A stretch of DNA of 64,000 bases from an uncultured Oscillibacter sp. (GTDB lineage: Bacteria; Bacillota; Clostridia; Oscillospirales; Oscillospiraceae). Shown here one piece after another: positions 25,455-37,811 of the stretch (the first letter of the stretch is position 1; the number at the start of each line of letters is the position of its first letter). Below the pieces are notes generated by a model. It did not search any database and had not been told where the DNA came from. It saw nothing but the letters and a program-made list of their open reading frames with translations. The position numbers were made by a program, and so were the translations under genes. The stretch is taken from contig CAJTZL010000004.1 in NCBI GenBank assembly GCA_910583695.1, positions 26,336 through 90,335 on the forward strand, written 5' to 3'.

Positions 25455-26231
25455 TTAATCTTTCAGCAGCTCATCCAGCTGGAAAACGCCGCAGTCTTTG
25501 TATTTCACGCCCATGCTGTCGATGGTCTCTTCCGGGATATCGAACGCAAAGACCTTGATCTGGGAGATATCGTCCTCCCGCCGTCCCTTGGGGCCGTCCC
25601 GCAGCACATTGTAGTAAATTTGAAACGGGATGTTCCGGCCGGAATCCACAATGGCGTTGATGACCAGGGCGAAGTTCGGGAAATCCGTGTCAAACGGCTT
25701 CCAACGGTCTATTGCGTACTTTGACCGCTTCAGCTCAATGATCTTCCGGAGTTCCCCCTCTTCCCCGTATCGCAGCAGGTCCAGATCGGACACCGTGATT
25801 TTTCCCAGGTTCGCCCTCTGCCACGTGTGGTAGGAGCTCGACACATATTGATTGACGGATTTCCTAGGTGTCCCGGGCTGAACCACGCCGTATTCCTCGT
25901 AGAGGTCTCTCAGCTCATCGTAGGACATCCTCTCCGGCTTCTTCTCTGTCGTCTCCCAAACCAGCACCTGATCGCTTCCCGGCACAAAGCGGACGCCGAT
26001 AAACGGCAGGCCCAGCTCTTTCGAGACATCCACTGCCGCGCGGACAGCGGTTTTCTCCTCTTTTGAAAAAGGCTCCTGGAGCGCCTCCGCCCGCAGGGCA
26101 AGCACCAGGATTCTGGGATTGCTGTAAGCGTCTCCATACAGCAGAATCCAGGTGTTTTCCGCTGGGAAGTAATAGTTTTCCAGCTCGTTTTCTACAATGT
26201 AGCTGTAGACTGCGTTGCCGTTGTACTCCAT
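25455..26231 (-). CDS. Hypothetical protein, 258 aa, possible PD-(D/E)XK nuclease fold
   Basis: I do not recognise the family. The N-terminal half looks like an alpha/beta module with LPFIGVRFVPGSDQVLVWET in its middle. In the C-terminal half Asp149/Asp151 (KITVSDLDLLRYG) are followed 15-17 residues later by Glu166-Leu-Lys168 (KIIELKRSKYAID), the spacing and context of a PD-(D/E)XK nuclease core; this is inference from motif only. No membrane segment. Start at 26231 lies 11 bases after GGAGG; the earlier ATG overlaps that site. It is a single gene with its own promoter and no restriction or phage genes around it. Confidence 0.7.
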   Translation of the reverse strand: MEYNGNAVYSYIVENELENYYFPAENTWILLYGDAYSNPRILVLALRAEALQEPFSKEEKTAVRAAVDVSKELGLPFIGVRFVPGSDQVLVWETTEKKPERMSYDELRDLYEEYGVVQPGTPRKSVNQYVSSSYHTWQRANLGKITVSDLDLLRYGEEGELRKIIELKRSKYAIDRWKPFDTDFPNFALVINAIVDSGRNIPFQIYYNVLRDGPKGRREDDISQIKVFAFDIPEETIDSMGVKYKDCGVFQLDELLKD

Positions 26232-26308
26232 TATGCGTTCCCCCTCCATTTCGTCCCGGTTCCACTTGGCGGTCAAGCGCTTTGGCCGGGTCCGCTCACT
26301 GTTTTTTT

Positions 26309-26337
26309 AGAATACCATAAAACCCCATTTTTGGCAA
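26309..26337 (-). promoter_or_regulatory. Promoter of the 258-aa protein gene
   Basis: Minus strand TTGCCA (26332-26337), 17-bp spacer, TATTCT (26309-26314), about 78 bp before the start codon. Confidence 0.65.
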
Positions 26338-26389
26338 GTCCTTCCACGCCGGAGAGTGTGTTCCATGCGCATTTTATTGGAGGAGCGTC

Positions 26390-26405
26390 GCAGGGGCGGA
26401 CCTGC
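26390..26405 (+). repeat. Copy of a dispersed intergenic motif
   Basis: The 15-mer GCAGGGGCGGACCTG here recurs exactly at 57936-57950, and a related copy is at 33642-33655. All three are intergenic. Confidence 0.45.
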
Positions 26406-26490
26406 AAGATATCGCCTTCGGATTGGGATACGCCCCACGCCGGAGGAACGTCCCAAGGGGCATTGCAAAAAACCAAGGGGCTGAACGGTG

Positions 26491-26524
26491 AAAAGCGCCC
26501 CCGGCAGCAGCCGGGGGCGCTTTT
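26491..26524 (-). terminator. Terminator after ppdK
   Basis: A 15-bp perfect stem (26491-26505 with 26510-26524) and 4-base loop, with A-run on the left and T-run on the right; on the minus strand it follows ppdK by 30 bp. Confidence 0.88.
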
Positions 26525-26554
26525 TGTCCATTTGACTTTGGCGGTACGGGAAAA

Positions 26555-29185
<2,631 letters not shown>

Positions 29186-29241
29186 TTTCATTCCTCCGTT
29201 ATTTTTAGCGTTCGCTGGGCGGCGGTGTCCGCCGTCCGCTT

Positions 29242-29255
29242 GGCAAACGTTTGCC
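29242..29255. promoter_or_regulatory. Perfect palindrome, LacI-family-type operator
   Basis: GGCAAACGTTTGCC is a perfect 14-bp palindrome with the central CG typical of LacI/GalR-family sites. It sits 8-21 bases downstream of the expected ppdK start of transcription, where a bound repressor would block the polymerase. No LacI-type gene is in the window. Confidence 0.6.
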
Positions 29256-29269
29256 TTAATGCGTTACTT

Positions 29270-29298
29270 ATTATAATCGTTCATTTTCTGGAAAGCAA
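29270..29298 (-). promoter_or_regulatory. Promoter of ppdK
   Basis: Minus strand TTGCTT (29293-29298), 17-bp spacer, perfect TATAAT (29270-29275), about 85 bp before the start codon. Confidence 0.75.
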
Positions 29299-29384
29299 TA
29301 CATAAATAGCATAAGAAATTACCGGTCATTTGAAACAAACTGCCCAAAATTGATAAGAGGGGCGGGTTTTGCCGGTTTCGGGCG

Positions 29385-29418
29385 GGAAAAAACCGGGCCC
29401 CCGGCGTATCCGGGGGCC
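29385..29418 (-). terminator. Terminator after the symporter gene
   Basis: 9-bp GC stem (29396-29404 with 29410-29418), 5-base loop, then GGTTTTTT on the minus strand. Confidence 0.8.
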
Positions 29419-29453
29419 TCGGCATTCATTCGGTCTTTCGCTTTGGAGGGGGA

Positions 29454-30653
29454 TCAGAGGTCCACGGACTTGATGGCCTGCTCCTTGATGCCGTGCTTTT
29501 CGGCGTAGCCCGTGAGGATCAGGGTCAGGGCGCCGTCGCCGGTGACGTTGCAGGCGGTGCCGAAGCTGTCCTGGAGGGCGAAGATGGCCAGCATCAGGGC
29601 GGTGCCGTCGCCGTCGAAGCCCAGGACGCCGGTGATGAGGCCCAGGGAGGCCATGACCGTGCCGCCGGGGACGCCGGGGGCGCCGATGGCGAAGATGCCC
29701 AGCAGGAGGATGAAGAGAATCATGCTGCCCACGCTGGGGAGCTCGCCGTAGAGGACCTTGGAGACGATCATGATGAAGAAGGTCTCCGTCAGGGCGGAGC
29801 CGCAGAGGTGGATGTTGGCGAACAGGGGGATGCCGAACTCCACCATGTCGGAGCGGAGGCTCTTGCTCTTCCGGGCGCAGTCCAGGGCCACGGCCAGGGT
29901 GGCGGCGGAGGACATGGTGCCCACGGCGGTGAGGTAGGCGGGGCCGTAGTGCTTCACCACCTCAATGGAGCTGCGGCCGGAGTACACACCGGCGAAGCCG
30001 TAGAGCACAGCCATCCAGATGTAGTGGCCCGCCATGACGATGACGATGGCCAGCAGGAAGGCGGGGAACTGCTTGGTGATGGTGCCGTCATAGCTGAGGC
30101 CGCAGAAGGTCAGGGCGATGAAGAAGGGCAGAACAGGGATGACGACCTTCTTCACAACGCTCAGGACGATGTTCTGGAACTCCTGGAGAACCGTGGCGAT
30201 GGTCTTGGCCTTGGTCCACACGGCGGCAAGACCGACGAGGACGGAGAAGACCAGGGCGCTCATGACGGGCATGATCTGGGGAATGTCCAGCTGGAAGGCG
30301 ACGCCGGGCAGCTCCTTCAGCCCCTCCATGCTGGAGGCGATGGGCAGGAAGGGCACCAGGACGTAGCCCGCGACCATGGACATCAGGGTGGCCAGGACGG
30401 TGCTGACGTAGGCCACGATAATGGCCACCACCAGCATCCGGGTGGCGTTGGAGCCCATCTTCGTGATGGACGGGGCGATGAAGCCGATGACAATGAGGGG
30501 TACGCAGAACATGATAACCTGGTTCAGGACGTACTTGAGGGTGACGACGATGGTCATGACGCTCTCCGGCAGGAACAGGCCGCAGACAATGCCCACGGCA
30601 ATGCCGATCAACAGCTTCAGGGGAAGGCTCATGCCCTTTTTCTCAGTGGCCAT
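29454..30653 (-). CDS. Dicarboxylate/amino acid:cation symporter (DAACS family)
   Basis: Secondary transporter of 399 residues with eight or so membrane segments and two re-entrant hairpins, as in GltPh and SstT. Family marks include the serine-rich loop TAVGTMSSAATLAVALDCA (first hairpin) and GAPGVPGGTVMASLGLI followed by DGDGTALMLAIFALQDSFGTACN (second hairpin and substrate helix). The canonical substrate-site Arg of glutamate/aspartate carriers is not apparent in the final helix, so the cargo may be a neutral amino acid such as serine or cysteine; its partner gene, a cysteine desulfidase, points the same way. Start at 30653 follows GAGG by nine bases. Confidence 0.88.
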   Translation of the reverse strand: MATEKKGMSLPLKLLIGIAVGIVCGLFLPESVMTIVVTLKYVLNQVIMFCVPLIVIGFIAPSITKMGSNATRMLVVAIIVAYVSTVLATLMSMVAGYVLVPFLPIASSMEGLKELPGVAFQLDIPQIMPVMSALVFSVLVGLAAVWTKAKTIATVLQEFQNIVLSVVKKVVIPVLPFFIALTFCGLSYDGTITKQFPAFLLAIVIVMAGHYIWMAVLYGFAGVYSGRSSIEVVKHYGPAYLTAVGTMSSAATLAVALDCARKSKSLRSDMVEFGIPLFANIHLCGSALTETFFIMIVSKVLYGELPSVGSMILFILLLGIFAIGAPGVPGGTVMASLGLITGVLGFDGDGTALMLAIFALQDSFGTACNVTGDGALTLILTGYAEKHGIKEQAIKSVDL

Positions 30654-30777
30654 AAAAGATTCCTCTCTTTCTGTGTTGACACACAAACTCCGTTCGCTCC
30701 GCGGTCAGGGTCTGCTTCCAGCATACGCGCGGCGGAGCCTGCGCATGCGCATGCCGGGGGTGGAAGCGGGGAAATTT

Positions 30778-32073
30778 TCAGGCCTTGGGGGGCTGGCCGG
30801 TCATGATGCGGATGATCTCCCGGTCCGTCTCCCGCATGCCCAGGCGGCCCAGGCGGCCGATGTTGGCGATGGTGTTTTCCACGCCCTTGGAGACGATGCC
30901 CTCGCCTCCCCGGAACTGCTGCTCGCTGCGGTACATGTTGTACCCCAGGAGGCCCGCGTCCACGGCGGCGGCGATCTTGGCGGCGCAGGAGGGCTTGGCC
31001 CCGTCGCAGATCATGCCGGAAATCGTCGCCAGGGCGTTGACCAGGGTGTGGGCGATCTCCGCATAGCCCCCGCCGTTGAGCCAGGCGATGGCGGCGCCGG
31101 AGGCGCACCCGGCGCTAACGGCCCCGCAGTAGGCGCTGAGCCGCCCGATGCCGGTCTTCATGTGAATGGTCAGAAGATCGCTGAGGGTGACGGCCCGGAG
31201 GGTTTTCTCCTCGTCCGCCTCCAGGTGCTTCGCGTACTCGATGACGGGAACCGAGGCGGTGATGCCCTGGTTTCCGCTGCCGGAAACGATGATCACCGGC
31301 ATCTCGCAGCCGCTCATCCGGGCGTCGGACCCGGCGGCAGCCATGGCCCGGGCGCGAATCTTGATGTCGTCGCCGTAGTGCTCCCGGAGCACCTTGCCGA
31401 TGTTGGCTCCCCAAGGGTTTTTCATGCCCTCCCGGGCAATGGCGTAGTTGTAGTCGATCTGCCGCTGGACCATCTCCCGCACGTCTTCCACGTCGCAGGT
31501 GTTCACAAAGTCCACAATGGCCTCCACAGACATGCAGCTGCGGTCCGTCAGGCCCCCGGCAGCGTCCTGGGAAACCACGGTCCCGGCCTCCAGCAGGGTC
31601 TCGCCGTTCTTTTCAATCAGGACGATGTTGGTGTGATAGTCCGCAATGCGCAGGCGCACGGAGTCCTCTCCGGCGGTGAGGGTAACGATGATGTCGAAGA
31701 CCACGTCCCCCGGCGCGGGGGCCACCCGAACCTCGTGGCCGGCCAGATAGGCCTTGATCTCCTCCTTCTGGGCGTCGCTCACCTGGGAGATGACCTCCAG
31801 AATCTTTCCCGCGTCTCCCGCCACCACGCCGGCGGCGGCGGAGGCCTCGATGCCCTTCAGTCCGCCGGTGTTGGGCACCACGACGCTTTTGACATTTTTA
31901 ATAATGTTCCCGCTGGCCTCCACCAGAATCCTGTCCGGCAGACGGCCCAGGACCTCCCGGGCCTTGGCGGCACCGTAGGCGATGGCGATGGGCTCGGTGC
32001 AGCCCATGGCGGGCACCAGCTCCTCCCGCAGGATCTGTACAAAGTGGTGATAGCGCTGATCGGTTTTGTTCAC
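30778..32073 (-). CDS. cyuA: L-cysteine desulfidase / serine dehydratase-like protein (UPF0597, CyuA)
   Basis: Iron-sulfur lyase family (YhaM/CyuA) that breaks L-cysteine to pyruvate, ammonia and sulfide. The 431-residue protein has the N-terminal PAMGCTEPIAIAYGAAKAR motif with a likely cluster Cys, later SGCEMPVIIVSGSGNQGI, then HMKTGIGRLSAYCGAVSAGC and ISGMICDGAKPSCAAKI, each with family cysteines. Start is GTG six bases after GGAGG. It is first in an operon with the DAACS symporter 124 bp downstream, suggesting uptake and degradation of cysteine or a similar amino acid as a nutrient. Confidence 0.9.
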   Translation of the reverse strand: MNKTDQRYHHFVQILREELVPAMGCTEPIAIAYGAAKAREVLGRLPDRILVEASGNIIKNVKSVVVPNTGGLKGIEASAAAGVVAGDAGKILEVISQVSDAQKEEIKAYLAGHEVRVAPAPGDVVFDIIVTLTAGEDSVRLRIADYHTNIVLIEKNGETLLEAGTVVSQDAAGGLTDRSCMSVEAIVDFVNTCDVEDVREMVQRQIDYNYAIAREGMKNPWGANIGKVLREHYGDDIKIRARAMAAAGSDARMSGCEMPVIIVSGSGNQGITASVPVIEYAKHLEADEEKTLRAVTLSDLLTIHMKTGIGRLSAYCGAVSAGCASGAAIAWLNGGGYAEIAHTLVNALATISGMICDGAKPSCAAKIAAAVDAGLLGYNMYRSEQQFRGGEGIVSKGVENTIANIGRLGRLGMRETDREIIRIMTGQPPKA

Positions 32074-32230
32074 GTTTTTCCTCCTTCCGTTTTTCTTCCC
32101 TTCCTTGCCGGGGCTCCGCCTCCGGAGGCGTCACCCCCTCCGCCGTGGTTGTACGGCGGCCTGCCCTTCCGAAAACGGCAGCCCACCCCGACGGGATGTT
32201 TTGACATTTTTCTAACAAAGGGCCAGAATG

Positions 32231-32259
32231 ACCATAACATTTTTTGGAAGCCTTGTCAA
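32231..32259 (-). promoter_or_regulatory. Promoter of the cyuA-symporter operon
   Basis: Minus strand perfect TTGACA (32254-32259), 17-bp spacer, TATGGT (32231-32236). The resulting leader to cyuA is about 150 nt. Confidence 0.75.
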
Positions 32260-32320
32260 GGTGTATGCGCCACCGTTTTCCAAACCCTTTACGGACCGTT
32301 TGCGGACTGCCAAAGCCCTG

Positions 32321-32349
32321 TTGACATTTCCCTCCCCATGTCCCATAAT
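32321..32349 (+). promoter_or_regulatory. Promoter of the pantothenate kinase gene
   Basis: Perfect TTGACA (32321-32326), 17-bp spacer, CATAAT (32344-32349), 30 bp before the start codon; divergent from the cyuA promoter. Confidence 0.75.
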
Positions 32350-32379
32350 GGCAGGTAGATCAACATGGGAGGACGCGCT

Positions 32380-33219
32380 ATGAAGACCATCCTCGGTATC
32401 GATATCGGAGGCACCACCACAAAAATCGTGGGCCTTGACCATACGGGAAACCTCCTCTCCACCCTCCGGGTCCAGGCGGAGGACCCGGTCACAAGCCTTT
32501 ACGGCGCCTTCGGCAGCTACCTGTCCGGAAACCGCCTCACCCTGGCGGACGTGGAGCGGGTGGTCCTCACCGGCGTGGGGGCCTCCTATGTGGAGGGGAG
32601 CATCTACGGACTGCCCACCTGCACGGTGGATGAGTTCTCCGCCAGCGGCACGGGGGCCCTGGCCATGAGCGGGCAGGAGCGGGCCGTGGTGGCCACCATG
32701 GGCACCGGCACCGCCTTCCTCTTCGCGGAGCGGGGCAAGGGCGTCCAGCATCTCTGCGGCAGCGGCATTGGCGGCGGCACCCTGGGCGGGCTCTGCCGGA
32801 AGCTGGTGGACATGGAGCGCTTCGGCCAGATCAAGAAGCTGGCGGAGCAGGGGGACCTGGGGAAGGTGGACCTGATGATCCGGGACATCACGCCGGACCC
32901 CGCCGCCACCCTGGACCCCACCCTCACCGCCGCCAACTTCGGCAACCTCGCGGAGGACGCGGCTCCCGCCGATCTGGCCGCCGGGGCGGTGAATCTGGTG
33001 CTCCAGGCCATCGGCACCATGACGGTGCTGGCCTGCCGGTGCTGCGGCGCGAATACGGTGGTCCTCACCGGCTCCGTCACCACGCTCTCCCAGGCAGGGC
33101 CCAACTTTGAAAACTTCCAGCGGCTCTACGGCCTCCGCTACATCATCCCGGAGCGGGCCACCTTCGCCACGGCCATCGGCGCGGGGCTCTACAGCCTGGA
33201 GCAGAAAGCGGTGACGTGA
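32380..33219 (+). CDS. coaW: Type II pantothenate kinase
   Basis: Phosphorylates pantothenate in the first step of coenzyme A synthesis. The 279-residue protein has the ASKHA phosphate-1 loop LGIDIGGTTTKIVGL at the N-terminus, the adenosine-side motif TMGTGTAFLF and the GSGIGGGTLGGL loop, all in the order of the Fumble/CoaW family. Start at 32380 follows GGAGG at a normal distance; an earlier ATG covers that site. The stop overlaps the start of the next gene (TGATG). It could also be a BadF-type activase, but the glycine loops and size fit CoaW better. Confidence 0.85.
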   Translation: MKTILGIDIGGTTTKIVGLDHTGNLLSTLRVQAEDPVTSLYGAFGSYLSGNRLTLADVERVVLTGVGASYVEGSIYGLPTCTVDEFSASGTGALAMSGQERAVVATMGTGTAFLFAERGKGVQHLCGSGIGGGTLGGLCRKLVDMERFGQIKKLAEQGDLGKVDLMIRDITPDPAATLDPTLTAANFGNLAEDAAPADLAAGAVNLVLQAIGTMTVLACRCCGANTVVLTGSVTTLSQAGPNFENFQRLYGLRYIIPERATFATAIGAGLYSLEQKAVT

Positions 33220-33611
33220 TGGACCTGGAAGCCCTGCGCCTTGCCGAGGCCTTCTTCGCCCGGAAGCCGGAGGCCCTGCCCTCCGTCCGGGCCTTTCTCC
33301 CGGGGGCTCTGGAGCGCTGGCCCGAGACGGAGATCGTCACCCAGAAATCCCAGGTGGGCCTCCGGGACCCCCGGCCCTACTGCGCCCTGACCGCGCCAGG
33401 GAAGCGCGTCAAGGGCAGGCCCGTCCCCGGGGCCCTGCTGTCCCTGTTCCTCCCCCGGCCTCTGGAGGCGGAGTGCCTCCTTCTGGCGGTGGAGGCCTAC
33501 CCGGGGCGGTTCACCAACCACCTGATTCTTCCGGAGGACCCGGCGGACTTTCCGGAGGGTCTCTGGGACTGGACCGCCGAAGCCCGGCGGTTCCGGTGCG
33601 GGAGAGACTGA
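33219..33611 (+). CDS. DUF5655-like small protein
   Basis: A 130-residue soluble protein. The middle has EIVTQKSQVGLRDPRPYCAL and the end GRFTNHLILPEDPADFPEGL, a layout I associate with the DUF5655 family (a small alpha/beta domain of unknown function). The assignment is from memory and not certain. It starts at the ATG that overlaps the coaW stop by one base, so it is coupled to coaW, although a functional link to CoA synthesis is not known. Confidence 0.65.
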   Translation: MDLEALRLAEAFFARKPEALPSVRAFLPGALERWPETEIVTQKSQVGLRDPRPYCALTAPGKRVKGRPVPGALLSLFLPRPLEAECLLLAVEAYPGRFTNHLILPEDPADFPEGLWDWTAEARRFRCGRD

Positions 33612-33641
33612 GAGGGCGCGCCCCGTTGGGGGATGTCATCC

Positions 33642-33720
33642 TGCGGGGGCGGACCGGTGTGTGTTCCCTCTTCCGGGACCCGGGCGCTTCCGGCAGGCGG
33701 ATACGCAGGTCCGCCTCTGC
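33642..33720. repeat. Intergenic imperfect palindrome of a dispersed motif
   Basis: GCGGGGGCGGACC (about 33643-33655) faces GGTCCGCCTCTGC (33708-33720) with 11 of 13 complementary positions. The core GGGGCGGACC recurs at 26393 and 57939. Confidence 0.45.
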
Positions 33721-33779
33721 GCTGTGTTCTCCCTATAAAATGAAATAGCAATCAGGCACACCCCGAATGCGGCAGCCCC

Positions 33780-33808
33780 TTGCAAAATCCGGCGCGGTGG
33801 GGTAACAT
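33780..33808 (+). promoter_or_regulatory. Promoter of the nucleotidyltransferase gene
   Basis: TTGCAA (33780-33785), 17-bp spacer, TAACAT (33803-33808), 58 bp before the start codon. Confidence 0.55.
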
Positions 33809-33865
33809 AAGAAACAGGACAATCCCGGGCAGACGCGCCCGGCAAAAAGACAGGAGCGCATCAAC

Positions 33866-34777
33866 ATGAAACTCTCTCTGGTCATCATGGCGGCAGGACT
33901 GGGGTCTCGCTACGGCGGGAACAAGCAAGTGGACGGCATCGGCCCCCACGGGGAAATCCTGATGGAATACTCCATCTACGACGCCCTCCGGGCGGGCTTC
34001 GGCAGGGTGGTCTTCATCATCAAGCCGGAGATGCGGGAGATGATGGAGGGCCTCTGCGGCCGTCTGTCCGGCAGAACCGCCCTGGACGGCGGCCCGGTGG
34101 AGGCGGTCTGCGTCTTCCAGGACTTCTCCTCCGTCCCCGCCTTCTACTCCATTCCGAAGGGGCGGACCCGACCCTTCGGCACGGTTCACGCCCTCCTCTG
34201 CGCTGCGGAGGCGGTGCGGGAGCCCTGCTGCGTCATCAACGCCGACGATTTTTACGGCCTGGACGCCTACCGCCAGATGGCCCGGACACTGCGCCGCCTC
34301 CCGGCGGAGGGCTGCGCCGCCATGGTGGGCTACCTGCTGAAAAACACCGCCAGCCTCCACGGCACCGTCACCCGGGGGCTGTGCGTCCGGCGGGACGGTT
34401 TTCTGGGCAGTGTCCAGGAGACCCGGAACATCCGGCTCTATCCCGACGGAACCCTCCGGGAAGAGAACGCAGACCGGCTCCTGGACCCGGACGCGGTGGT
34501 ATCCATGAACTTCTGGGGCTTCATGCCCTCCATCTTCCCCGTCCTCCGGCAGGATTTCGAGAACTTCCTCCGCGCCGCCGGGGACGACCCCAGGGCCGAG
34601 CGGCTTCTGCCGGAGATGGTGGACGACCGTCTCCGGCAGGGAACGCTGAAGGTCTCCCTCCTCTCCTCCGCCGGTCAGTGGTTCGGCATGACCTACCGGG
34701 AGGACCGGGAGTCTGTAGCCCAGGCCCTCCGGCGGCTCCACGAGAGCGGCGAATACCCGGACGATCTCTGGGCCTGA
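33866..34777 (+). CDS. Sugar-nucleotidyltransferase family protein
   Basis: A 303-residue NTP-transferase-fold enzyme related to glucose-1-phosphate uridylyl/thymidylyltransferases. The signature MAAGLGSRYGGNKQVDGIGP (residues 8-27) is the nucleotide-binding loop; CCVINADDFYGLDAY carries the metal-binding Asp pair. Such enzymes make activated sugars for cell-wall or surface polymers, but the sugar here cannot be named. It has AGGAG nine bases before ATG and its own promoter, and is not next to other glycan genes. Confidence 0.82.
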   Translation: MKLSLVIMAAGLGSRYGGNKQVDGIGPHGEILMEYSIYDALRAGFGRVVFIIKPEMREMMEGLCGRLSGRTALDGGPVEAVCVFQDFSSVPAFYSIPKGRTRPFGTVHALLCAAEAVREPCCVINADDFYGLDAYRQMARTLRRLPAEGCAAMVGYLLKNTASLHGTVTRGLCVRRDGFLGSVQETRNIRLYPDGTLREENADRLLDPDAVVSMNFWGFMPSIFPVLRQDFENFLRAAGDDPRAERLLPEMVDDRLRQGTLKVSLLSSAGQWFGMTYREDRESVAQALRRLHESGEYPDDLWA

Positions 34778-34952
34778 GCCCGGCATAGCGGGGGCTGTCC
34801 CTGCATACATTGGAAAGGATTGAAAAACCAGAGACTGTTTGTCACCAAAAGTTTAACAATTTGTTTCGACTTTTTTCGAGGGTTTTCGCGTATAATAAGG
34901 AGAGAGGCGTTCCTGCACCGCAGGAGTACATAGATGAGGAAGGGTTTCGGCT

Positions 34953-35831
34953 ATGGAGGGAAATGGGAAAAACGTCCGGAAGCGCCGCCTGCCCGGCGTT
35001 ATGGCGGCCCTGGCGGCCGCCGCGCTGCTGCTGACTGCGGGAGCGTCCGACGGCGGGGCGGTCAGCTCCCCGCTGGCGGAGGCGGCGGAACCGGCAATCT
35101 ATAAGGCGGTCCCCGCCGCAGGGAAAATCGGAGCGGGGACGGACATCCGGGCCAAGGCCCTGCCGGAAAATGCCGGGGAGCCCGAGGCCCCGCCCTGTCC
35201 CCTGCCGGAGACGGCGGCGGTGGAGGATACATACTTCGATGGAGCCGTTTTTCTGGGGGACTCCCGGACGGAGGGACTGGCCCTCTACAGCGGATTGAAA
35301 ACCGCGCATTTCTACACCGCCGTGGGAGCCACGGTGGAGTCTGTATTTTCCAAGAAGAATTTCGAGACTGAAAGCGGAGAGAAGGTCCCCCTGCTGGACG
35401 CGGTGGCGGACCAGGACTGCGACAAGGTCTACGTCATGCTGGGCGTCAACGAGCTGGGTTGGAGCAAAACCGAAACCTATTACAACCAGTACGCCAAGCT
35501 CATCGACCGGCTCCGGGAGGACCACCCGGAGGCCAAGATCGTCCTCCAGTCCCTCCCCCCCGTCAGCGCCAGGCAGGAGGCAAAAAAAACCTACGTCAAC
35601 AATGCCCGCATCTCCGACTATAATGCGGTCATCCAGACCCTGGCGGAGGAGAAGGCGTGCTACTTCCTGGACGTGGCGGCCTGCCTCACCGACGAGAACG
35701 GCCTCCTGCCCAAGGATCTGAACTTCGACGGCATCCACTTGAATCCCGCCGGGTGCAAGGTCTGGCTGAACTGCCTGCGGACCCACAGCCTGGAGGACGA
35801 GGCCATCGCCGCCGCCGGGAAGGCGGGCTGA
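34953..35831 (+). CDS. Secreted SGNH/GDSL hydrolase
   Basis: A 292-residue exported esterase or deacetylase. A signal segment (about residues 14-32, VMAALAAAALLLTAGAS) is preceded by basic residues. The SGNH motifs follow in order: GDSRTEGL with nucleophile Ser104, GVNELGW with Asn166, and DGIHLNPAG with Asp259 and His262. The about 60 residues between signal and domain are Pro/Ala-rich. Related clostridial proteins deacetylate wall or surface polysaccharides; that is inference. A perfect TATAAT at 34891-34896 lies 57 bp upstream, with only a weak -35. Confidence 0.88.
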   Translation: MEGNGKNVRKRRLPGVMAALAAAALLLTAGASDGGAVSSPLAEAAEPAIYKAVPAAGKIGAGTDIRAKALPENAGEPEAPPCPLPETAAVEDTYFDGAVFLGDSRTEGLALYSGLKTAHFYTAVGATVESVFSKKNFETESGEKVPLLDAVADQDCDKVYVMLGVNELGWSKTETYYNQYAKLIDRLREDHPEAKIVLQSLPPVSARQEAKKTYVNNARISDYNAVIQTLAEEKACYFLDVAACLTDENGLLPKDLNFDGIHLNPAGCKVWLNCLRTHSLEDEAIAAAGKAG

Positions 35832-35851
35832 GCGCTTTTCAAAAACACGCC

Positions 35852-35884
35852 AAAAAAGCGGAGACGAAACGTCTCCGCTTTTTT
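35852..35884. terminator. Bidirectional terminator
   Basis: 15-bp perfect stem (35852-35866 with 35870-35884) and 3-base loop, A-run left and T-run right, between the SGNH gene and the convergent reductase gene. Confidence 0.9.
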
Positions 35885-35888
35885 CCGT

Positions 35889-36460
35889 TCACATCGCCGC
35901 CAGCTCCCGGGCAAAGGCCCGGACCCGGCGTTCTTTCTCCCCGTCCATGAAGGCGGTTTCATAGCTCAGGTGCCGCTCCGCGCAGCTCCCCAGATACCGC
36001 AGGCCGGAGTGCCTGCAGCAGCGCCGCATGCCCTCTTCAAAGAGGTCCGTCCCCTTTTCCGGGCGGTAGCCGCAGGTCATCAGCAGGGCCAGGGACTTCC
36101 CCGCCCAGAGAGAGGGCCCCCTCTCCCGGCCGTAGAACTTGTTCATGCCGTAGACCAGCCGGTCCAGCAGGGCCTTCATGGGCGGCGTGCAGTACCAGGC
36201 GTATATGGGCGTGGCCAGGACCAGAAGCCCGCTTTCCAGGACGCGGTCAAACAGCTCCTGAACGCCGTCCCCCTGGGGACAGCCGAAGCCGCTCCACTCC
36301 TCCTGGCAGCGGCGGCAGGCCGTGCAGGGGCGGATATCCCGGTCATAGAGCCAGACCGTTTCCGTCTCCAGGCCCGCCGCCTCCAGCTCCTCACAAAACG
36401 GGGACAGCAGGGCGGCGGTGTTCCCGTTTTTCCTGGGGCTGCCCATCAGGACAAGGGCCT

Positions 36461-36464
<4 letters not shown>
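35889..36464 (-). CDS. NADPH-dependent FMN reductase / flavodoxin-fold protein
   Basis: A 191-residue flavodoxin-fold protein (WrbA/iron-sulfur flavoprotein-like). The phosphate loop is LVLMGSPRKNGNTAAL at the N-terminus, a Cys-rich loop CTACRRC lies near residue 50, and the flavin-contact stretch VLATPIYAWYCTPPMKALLDR is typical. The CxxCxxC could hold a cluster or be structural. The GTG start overlaps the upstream stop by four bases (GTGA). As the third gene of the activase-like operon it could donate electrons to it; that is inference. Confidence 0.82.
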
Positions 36465-37804
<1,340 letters not shown>

Positions 37805-37811
37805 CGTGGTT

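Noticed and set aside
29242..29255. Reading the ppdK palindrome as a CcpA cre site
   Set aside because: The spacing around the central CG does not fit the cre consensus well; a general LacI-family operator is the safer description.
32380..33219. Calling the kinase a BadF/HgdC-type activase
   Set aside because: It lacks the paired cluster cysteines of activases and has the size and glycine-loop order of type II pantothenate kinases.
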